Positions 57,455-64,000 of a stretch of DNA of 64,000 bases are shown piece after piece. The stretch comes from Saccharomyces paradoxus (taxonomy: Eukaryota; Ascomycota; Saccharomycetes; Saccharomycetales; Saccharomycetaceae): the NCBI RefSeq assembly GCF_002079055.1, contig NC_047488.1:558001-622000 (forward strand), given 5' to 3'. The first letter of the stretch is position 1. Each line of letters begins with the position of its first letter. The notes beneath the pieces were generated by a model, which worked only from the letters and a program-made list of their open reading frames with translations, was not told where the DNA came from and made no database searches. The translations under genes were made by a program, and so were the position numbers.

Positions 57455-59252
57455 ATGAACTACGTCGTTGATCTACAAGTGCGAGGATCATCTCTGAGGG
57501 TTATCAGGTGTATGTTTAGAGAGGAGGAACAAAGTTCTTCCCTACAATCTGGTTTTGACTCGAAACAAGATAGCAGCAAAAAGTTAGGGGAATTTTTGAA
57601 TCTTTTAAAAGCAGTTGTCAAGAGGAAGTTGGAAAGTTTCCCAAAAAATCGTTTGAAGACTTCTATTATAACGAGTCAAGAGTTGATGAGAGAAGGACAA
57701 GGAAGCATCGAAATTAGGGATCCACCAACTGAGGCGCAACAACATTTGATTAGAAGCTTAGCGAAAGTTTTGTTACATCAGTTTTCAAGTATAAGTGGTA
57801 CTGCTAGGACAGTAAATGAGGGACAGGATAATTTGTTCCTATCTTTGTTTGTCAAAAAAATTTCTATAGAGCAACTGTCTGTCGCTTACGTCCCCATTAA
57901 ATTGAACTTTCATGAGAAAATAAATTTGGATCAGCACATAGATTCTATTTTGGAATCAGAAGGGATCGACGAATTAAACACTTATCAGGTGGGTCCGGTC
58001 GACAAATTCATAATATATCCTTTTTGCTGCCTGGAAGAGCAAGGGGAAGTGAAAAATGGGAGCATACTGTCCACAGAATTCGACAAAATTGACTTAGAAG
58101 TTGATGAAGGTGACGATTTTGAAGGAGAAACCTTAAACACTCGTACTAATTCAGCGGGAAATTTTGACACTCCACTAAGTAAGCAAACACTAAGCCTCGT
58201 GAATATATCATATCTTCCGGGGACAAATTTCGAAGGGCAATGGGAATCGTTGTATTTTGGTAATAATATTAAAGAAAGACTATATAGCTACGCAACTATA
58301 TCCCTTAAGATAGCGAGATTCAAACAAACTGGCGACTTCAATCAAGAAGACATTAAAACGTTAATAACAAATAATAAATTACTCCTTGTTCATGGCCCTC
58401 CGGGAACAGGTAAAACAACGTTATGTAAAGCCCTTTGCCAAAAACTATCTGTGAGGCGAGAATTTTCTGCTGCTTACGATACCATCGATACAAGCTATAA
58501 GGGAATTATAATAGAATTGTCTTGTTCACGCATCTTTTCTAAATGGTTTGGAGAATCATCAAAAAATATATCAGTAATATTTAAAGACATTGAGGAGCTT
58601 TTAAAGGTCAATGAGAAACATGGGACCTTTATATGTCTTTTGATAGACGAGGTTGAAGCAATAGCAAGTTCAAGAACAAATCTGTCAAATAGGAATGAAT
58701 CAACAGATGGAATCCGCGTTGTGAACACTTTGCTTACGCAACTTGACAGGCTGAAAAAATATCATAACTTCCTGGCATTAGCCACGTCTAATTTACTAGA
58801 TTCATTGGATGATGCTTTTGTTGATCGAGCAGATGGAGTTTTTTATATTGGAAATCCAACAGCTGAGGGCATTCTCCATATTCTAAGGGTTTGTATAAAG
58901 GAGATGATAACTTTAGGTATAATTCTCTTTCACGCAAGATCTTCCAGATTCTCGTTCTTCGACAAATATCAGGACGTTCTGCGGAAAATTGCAATCAAGT
59001 GCTCGGTATGTTCTTTTTATTCTACCTTTACCATTTTTTCTTTCTTTCTTCATCTAGAAACTTTTTCACTAACCACCCTTGTCAACAATGAGTATGTGAT
59101 TAATGTAGACTCTCGATATTAGTGGTAGAACAACAAGGAAATTACCTTTGATGTGTCTGTCCGAATACTTCCGGACATTTCCTGTAGATGACGATGAGTT
59201 TATTCTGGCATTAGCTATGTCAGTGCGGAAGCTGGGCGCAGCGCGGAAGTAA
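57455..59252 (+). CDS. PCH2: Pch2, meiotic AAA+ ATPase (TRIP13), spliced gene
   Basis: Exon 1 is 57,455-59,005 (517 codons) and exon 2 is 59,109-59,252, giving 564 residues, the S. cerevisiae length. The intron (59,006-59,108, 103 bases) has donor GTATGT, a CACTAAC branch (59,067-59,073) and a TAG acceptor. Pch2 remodels Hop1 on meiotic chromosomes. Walker A is GPPGTGKT with K320; Walker B is LLIDEVEA with D398 and E399. Exon 2 supplies TLDISGRTTRKLPL, including the sensor-2 type GR-x-x-RK segment, and ends ALAMSVRKLGAARK. Unspliced RNA would end after 38 alien residues (stop at 59,120). Confidence 0.95.
59006..59108 (+). other. PCH2 intron
   Basis: 103 bases, GTATGT to TAG. The branch site is CACTAAC instead of TACTAAC, and the acceptor lies 36 bases beyond the branch A. 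It joins codon boundaries exactly (phase 0). The length is close to the intron of the S. cerevisiae gene. Confidence 0.88.
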
Positions 59253-59533
59253 TGGAATGGCCATTTTTCCTTTTTTTCGCTTCTTTCTTTTGTCTCATCC
59301 TCATGCAGCAGCATACTTACGCGAACCCTATATTCCAAAGTTTTGTTGTTGCTCGCTTTCATGCTCAAAAATTTTTACTATGTATTCTTATGATCAACGT
59401 ATACTGTGAACCATACGTTTATGAAACCCTTATTTTAAAATCAAAAGTCCTATAACCTTGTTTGTGGAATCTACATAAAGTTAAAGTTAGGTTCTACAGA
59501 GCAAGATACAAACACGAGGTCATCGAGTATTCA

Positions 59534-60385
59534 ATGGGAAATATGATAAAGAAGGCATCTATAATGGCTCTCCTACCACTGCTTGCTGCTGCTGCTACTG
59601 CTGCTACTGCTGCTGCCGATGCAGATACGTCTATGGAACCTGAGACTTCTTCGCATCTAAAATCTTTTTTAATGTCTATTACTATGATTGGGCTTTCTGA
59701 AATTGGTGACAAAACTTTCTTGATTGCGGCCTTGATGGCTATGCGTCATAAAAGACTTTTGGTATTTTCAGCAGCAGCTAGCTCCCTTGCTATTATGACC
59801 GTTCTTTCTGGTGTGGTGGGTCACTCAGTGGTTGCCTTTCTTTCTGAACGCTATACTGCATTTTTTGCTGGTATTTTATTCTTGGTGTTCGGTTACAAAT
59901 TGACTATGGAAGGTTTGGAGATGTCTAAGGATGCAGGCGTCGAAGAAGAAATGGCTGAAGTGGAGGAAGAAATTGCCATTAGAGATATCAACAAGGACAT
60001 GGACGATGTTGAGAAAGGTGGCGAGACTGCTTATGATAAACAGCTGAAGAACGTTCCGAGTGGTAGAAAAATAGTGCACAGAATTCGTGAATTAGCATCG
60101 TTTATGTTTTCCCCAGTTTGGGTTCAAATTTTCCTAATGGTTTTCCTAGGAGAGCTAGGTGATCGTTCACAGATTAGTATTATTGCCATGGCAACTGACA
60201 GCGACTATTGGTATGTTATTGCGGGTGCTGTTATTGGTCATGCCATTTGCACTGGCCTAGCAGTGGTGGGTGGGAAATTGTTAGCAACAAGAATCAGCAT
60301 AAGAACAATTACTCTTGCTAGTTCGTTGTTGTTCTTCATCTTTGCTTTGATGTATATATATCAAGCATTCACAACCCAGGATTGA
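59534..60385 (+). CDS. GDT1: Gdt1, Golgi Ca2+/Mn2+ transporter (TMEM165/UPF0016)
   Basis: 283 residues from MGNMIKKAS (S. cerevisiae 280); the frame is open 24 codons further up but without signal-like sequence. Gdt1 imports calcium and manganese into the Golgi, needed for glycosylation. A signal peptide with an expanded Ala/Thr run (AAAATAATAAADADT, from a GCT/ACT microsatellite) leads it. The two defining motifs are EIGDKTF in the first half and ELGDRSQ in the second, each in a three-helix bundle, joined by an acidic cytosolic loop. Confidence 0.96.
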   Translation: MGNMIKKASIMALLPLLAAAATAATAAADADTSMEPETSSHLKSFLMSITMIGLSEIGDKTFLIAALMAMRHKRLLVFSAAASSLAIMTVLSGVVGHSVVAFLSERYTAFFAGILFLVFGYKLTMEGLEMSKDAGVEEEMAEVEEEIAIRDINKDMDDVEKGGETAYDKQLKNVPSGRKIVHRIRELASFMFSPVWVQIFLMVFLGELGDRSQISIIAMATDSDYWYVIAGAVIGHAICTGLAVVGGKLLATRISIRTITLASSLLFFIFALMYIYQAFTTQD

Positions 60386-60586
60386 AATCGCATTTGTACT
60401 TGTATTCTTGTTGGATTCTCTCTTTTTTACTCTTCATTATTTAAGCGTGAATCTTGAAAAGAATATTTATAGACATACGTAACTTGTGTACGGCCGATAT
60501 TTATTTGAAGCAGCTTTTTTTGCTAACTCTATCGTTTTTTTGTCAGCCAACTAAATGAAGACTTGAGCATACAATTTGTCAATGGA

Positions 60587-61009
60587 TCAACTGCTGTTAT
60601 TATTATCACGGTCGGGTTCCTGCAGTATCTTTTTCCTTATTATTCCCTTAATTTTTTCATTAGTTTTCTTCTCGAGCATTTCCATACTAGGCGCCAATTT
60701 AGCTTTGAGATCGCTGGTTTCGCAAACCTTATCGATTCTTAGCTCGTGCTCATTTTTCTGGACAATGATAATTGGCTTATGACTTTCTTTTTGCTTTCTT
60801 TCCTCAATAGTTTTTTGCTCGAAAATATTCGATGATTTGGAAGCTTGCGCTGTTTGAGCCACGGTGTCATTCACAGGTTCATTTAATACGTCCGAACTTA
60901 CAAAATCACTAGTCTCACCTTCGTTTGTTTTCCTGGACTGGTTGACGCGGGATCGTAACTGATTTAATCTTTGATTCCTTTTCAGTGATAAATCTCGTAG
61001 AAAGGGCAT
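60587..61009 (-). CDS. NTC20: Ntc20, Prp19-complex splicing factor
   Basis: 140 residues from MPFLRDLSLKR, the S. cerevisiae length; the frame stays open upstream to 61,156 but those 49 residues have no family match. Ntc20 is a small nonessential subunit of the NineTeen complex that acts at spliceosome activation. The N-terminal basic helix and the DKVCETSDLKAKLAP and KIKGIIRK blocks match the ortholog. The middle is poorly conserved, making this among the fastest-evolving proteins in the window. It converges with GDT1. Confidence 0.9.
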   Translation of the reverse strand: MPFLRDLSLKRNQRLNQLRSRVNQSRKTNEGETSDFVSSDVLNEPVNDTVAQTAQASKSSNIFEQKTIEERKQKESHKPIIIVQKNEHELRIDKVCETSDLKAKLAPSMEMLEKKTNEKIKGIIRKKILQEPDRDNNNSS

Positions 61010-61449
61010 ATTAATTATAATAGAAAGTACTAGTACAAAGATTTTGACCTCCTTTCGAATTATAAAAGTCGGAAAAGAATGCAGATGCAATGGAATAGGC
61101 TTTTCGGAAGCACTTGAACATTTTTTCCATACTCTTAATAGTCTAGTTGAAAACATCCTGACCTTCTAAATCTGCAGGTTTTAATTATTTCATAGGAAGA
61201 CAGGAGGTTCCTCGCTGCGACGGTATAATCCGTACATTTGAACATCTGTACATTCTCCAAACCCGCTAAACATAGGTTACTTAAAAAAATCATAAAACGG
61301 CCGCTTCAAGTAGACGCGCTTTGTCCACATGTAGCTTGACACTCAATCTCATTAAGCATTATGCTTAAATTTCATCAAGTTTATCTAACTTGATTGTTCA
61401 TTAGCACAGAAAAGAAAGAAAGTAACAAGACAACTAAGACTAAGCAACA
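61010..61449. other. Divergent NTC20-RPS9B intergenic region
   Basis: 440 bases containing the RPS9B promoter. Two Rap1-type sites are listed separately, followed by T-rich sequence typical of ribosomal protein promoters. Confidence 0.5.
61228..61255 (+). promoter_or_regulatory. Tandem Rap1 sites upstream of RPS9B
   Basis: ATCCGTACATTT (61,228-61,239) and ACATCTGTACATTC (61,242-61,255) are adjacent Rap1-type sites in the same direction, about 200-220 bases before the RPS9B start, the classic layout for ribosomal protein genes. Confidence 0.7.
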
Positions 61450-62456
61450 ATGCCAAGTACGTATTAAAACTACATCGAAGAAGAGGGAAATTGTTCACTC
61501 TGACTCGTTGATTTACAAAGAGGTTCGGGTCCTCATAAATATGTGAGAATATGAAATTCAAATTAAAAAAATACCTCCATTGAGTACCACAAACGGCCTG
61601 AATTACTTCCTGCCATAAGTATATCTTTATTTACACTGAACTCCCGACACTTCAGTTAAACAGGGATGCATTAGAGAGGCAAGGTGATCTAATACGGAAC
61701 ATCTCTCACGATTATATGAAGGCATTTCATTTTCCAATGCAGACATCTAATTATACGTTCTTAATCATATCTCTACAATATTTATGAGCACTTTCTTGGG
61801 ACCCTTGCGGATTTTTCTTTACAGGGAAACTTTTGACTAACAAGCATTCCAATTTTATTTTTTATTTTTTTGTAGGAGCTCCAAGAACTTACTCTAAGAC
61901 TTACTCTACTCCAAAGAGACCTTACGAATCTTCTCGTTTGGACGCTGAATTGAAGTTGGCCGGTGAATTCGGTTTGAAGAACAAGAAAGAAATTTACAGA
62001 ATTTCTTTCCAATTATCTAAGATTCGTCGTGCTGCTAGAGACTTGTTGACTAGAGACGAAAAGGACCCAAAGAGATTGTTCGAAGGTAATGCCTTGATCA
62101 GAAGATTGGTTAGAGTTGGTGTCTTGTCCGAAGACAAGAAGAAGTTGGATTATGTTTTGGCTTTGAAGGTTGAAGATTTCTTGGAAAGAAGATTGCAAAC
62201 TCAAGTCTACAAGTTGGGTTTGGCCAAGTCTGTCCACCACGCAAGAGTCTTGATCACCCAAAGACACATTGCTGTTGGTAAGCAAATCGTCAACATTCCA
62301 TCTTTCATGGTCAGATTGGACTCTGAAAAGCACATTGACTTCGCTCCAACCTCTCCATTCGGTGGTGCTAGACCAGGTAGAGTTGCTAGAAGAAATGCTG
62401 CTAGAAAGGCTGAAGCTTCCGGTGAAGCTGCTGAAGAAGCCGAAGACGAAGAATAA
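61450..62456 (+). CDS. RPS9B: Ribosomal protein uS4 (Rps9), spliced gene
   Basis: Exon 1 is seven bases (61,450-61,456, ATGCCAA), exon 2 is 61,876-62,456; the join makes [12 protein letters not shown] and a 195-residue protein. The intron (419 bases) starts GTACGT and ends TAG; its best branch is GACTAAC (61,835-61,841). uS4 is a primary 40S binder near the decoding site; the S4 RNA-binding domain is around 107-170 ([20 protein letters not shown]). The acidic tail [10 protein letters not shown] is typical of yeast. Codon bias is strong. Position next to NTC20 and RPL21A marks it RPS9B. Confidence 0.96.
61457..61875 (+). other. RPS9B intron
   Basis: 419 bases, donor GTACGT, acceptor TTTTTTTGTAG after a T-rich tract. 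No TACTAAC is present; the branch is GACTAAC. RPS9 paralogs are known for splicing-based autoregulation. No snoRNA recognised inside. Confidence 0.85.
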
Positions 62457-63238
62457 ATAATTCGCTGATTTTATAACTGTATAATAATTTTTATAACTTT
62501 TCAAATCACGGATCATTTTTCATTTTACTCTTTCATGTTTATTTCATTTGAGAGTGAGTAGAGCTGTCTGAGCGGTACGCTCTCTGCAAAATGCTATTGG
62601 ATGATACAATCATTACTCAGTATCTAATCTAAGTAGCTAGGAGATTTTGGCGAGGTTTGAGATCCCAAGAGCAACCTTGTAGAGCTATGGGATTTTACGT
62701 TCTGACTCGAAAAGCTCTTTTGTCAGAAAAAAAGCACCGTTTATGTTTTAAAGCGAAATCATCAAGGAGGTCGGCTGCTTCACCAGGTGCCGTTTAACTT
62801 TAACCTCTATTAAACCTTGTGACCTTAACGTATCCCAATGATAGAGATTATTATATTCCATTCGTTCGTCTGACAGCTTTACACCTGTACATCTCGGTCA
62901 TCCTGACACCATTTTGATAGGAGAAAAAAATGCTTTTATATTCGCCATTTCTTTCTAAGTGAGGTCCGAACATGTCCACACCGGAGAGAAGCCATGGTCA
63001 CCGAAGCTCCTTTGATGTGCTGGCCCAGTGTAGTTGGTAGCCCTGCTGGGATCCCAACAGCAAGTAGGGACCACGATACGAGAGCTAGAGAGGCAGACGG
63101 TCTCTGCGCTTCAGTGAAATTTTGTCATGAACGGAGCATTATGTCTGGTAGAAGGTAATATAGAAGGTGCGGTGCAATTCAAGGTATTATCGATTGAACT
63201 TTGGAATAAGAGAACCAAGACAAAAATAACTAGCAACA
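62457..63238. other. RPS9B-RPL21A intergenic region
   Basis: 782 bases between tandem ribosomal protein genes. It includes a Rap1-type site (listed) and a T-rich 3' UTR region. Short frames here are not supported. Confidence 0.5.
62881..62893 (+). promoter_or_regulatory. Rap1 site upstream of RPL21A
   Basis: ACACCTGTACATC fits the Rap1 consensus, about 350 bases before the RPL21A start. A typical second site was not found by eye. Confidence 0.6.
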
Positions 63239-64000
63239 ATGGGTAAATCGTATGTCATTTAATCCTATGAATCTACCGATGGACTAAACATGGTACCTCA
63301 AACAGAACATATCCTGATGGAAGTAAAGAAATTTGAAGAAGTGTCTGGCATGAATAGAACAAACGTACCATCAGAACAAAAATATTAAGCGAAGTGATGA
63401 TTCTCCATTGATTTCGAGAAAACTGTGCGATATGATGGCTTTTACAGGGCTTCGAACAATTTAATTAGACGGTCTTTGTTCTGAAATTATTTTAGCAGCA
63501 GGAGTGTAATAGGGAAGTAGATAATCGGAAGGTTCACTCTTCGGACATTCAGTTATGTGTTGAGTCCATGTCAAAAATCGAACAAAACAATAGATTACTA
63601 ACATGATTTTTTATAAATCTTTATTTTGATTTATTTCCTTATAATATAGACACGGTTACAGATCTCGTACTCGTTACATGTTCCAACGTGACTTCAGAAA
63701 GCATGGTGCCGTCCATCTTTCTACTTACTTGAAGGTCTACAAGGTTGGTGACATTGTCGACATCAAAGCCAATGGTTCTATCCAAAAGGGTATGCCACAC
63801 AAGTTTTACCAAGGTAAGACTGGTGTTGTCTACAACGTTACTAAGTCTTCTGTTGGTGTTATCATCAACAAGATGGTCGGTAACAGATATCTAGAGAAGA
63901 GATTGAACTTAAGAGTTGAACACATCAAGCACTCCAAGTGTAGACAAGAATTTTTGGAAAGAGTTAAGGCCAACGCTGCTAAGCGTGCTGAAGCTAAGGC
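63239..64000 (+). CDS. RPL21A: Ribosomal protein eL21 (Rpl21), spliced, cut by window edge
   Basis: Exon 1 is 63,239-63,249 (ATGGGTAAATC), exon 2 starts at 63,650 and runs past the window. The intron (63,250-63,649, 400 bases) has donor GTATGT, branch TACTAAC (63,596-63,602) and acceptor TAG, all consensus. The readable protein starts [19 protein letters not shown] and reaches the Ala/Lys-rich region [14 protein letters not shown]. About 40 C-terminal residues of the 160 are missing. Gene order after RPS9B makes it RPL21A. Confidence 0.96.

Overview
The window is a gene-dense nuclear segment of a budding yeast of the genus Saccharomyces. Almost every gene can be recognised as an ortholog of S. 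cerevisiae chromosome II, from RIB7 (YBR153W) to RPL21A (YBR191W), in the same order and orientation. The few introns have yeast-type GTATGT/GTACGT donors and TACTAAC-like branch points. Many proteins differ from the S. cerevisiae versions as I remember them by several percent (Ntc20, Pop7, Ssu1, Pex32 and Ybr184w differ more). I therefore infer a sister species rather than S. cerevisiae itself, but I cannot name it from this sequence alone.

Layout. 1-5.4 kb: 3' end of RIB7, RPB5, CNS1, SLI15. 5.8-10.5 kb: ICS2, a 2.2-kb gene-free stretch, AMN1. 11-20 kb: IFA38, CDC28, CSH1, TOS1, YSY6, EXO5. 20-31.5 kb: ARL1, UBS1, TYR1, POP7, PEX32, SSE2, NPL4, SEC66. 31.6-43.9 kb: SMY2, UMP1, SWD3, ECM31, EHT1, FZO1, DTR1. 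44.0-49.6 kb: the anomaly (below). 50.3-64 kb: SMP1, YPC1, YBR184W, MBA1, PCH2, GDT1, NTC20, RPS9B and the 5' part of RPL21A. Most genes are unrelated housekeeping neighbours. Shared themes include ribosomal proteins, proteostasis (CNS1, SSE2, NPL4, UMP1) and cell division or meiosis (SLI15, AMN1, CDC28, PCH2, DTR1).

The standout is 44,044-49,604. In S. cerevisiae, DTR1 is followed directly by RPS6B and SMP1. Here a block sits between DTR1 and RPS6 that belongs to chromosome XVI: the last 70 codons of NOG1, SSU1 (sulfite efflux pump) with its upstream Fzf1 target sequence, and GLR1 (glutathione reductase), running into RPS6. NOG1 is only a 3' relic and GLR1 is clearly decayed, so intact copies of these must exist elsewhere. 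That makes this an extra copy of a XVI segment, not a simple reciprocal translocation. The paralogous RPS6A/RPS6B genes are the obvious homology at the right-hand junction. SSU1 is the only one of the three imported genes that keeps a nearly full reading frame. It is a candidate second sulfite pump, although a 4-bp insertion replaces its last 18 residues.

Smaller points are a canonical G-quadruplex motif upstream of YPC1, a serine replacing the conserved proline of the Cdc28 KPSFP loop, an internal WSQ repeat in Ybr184w, and GGCGGCAAA elements at matching positions upstream of YBR184W and PCH2. I saw no tRNA gene, Ty element, LTR or CRISPR array.
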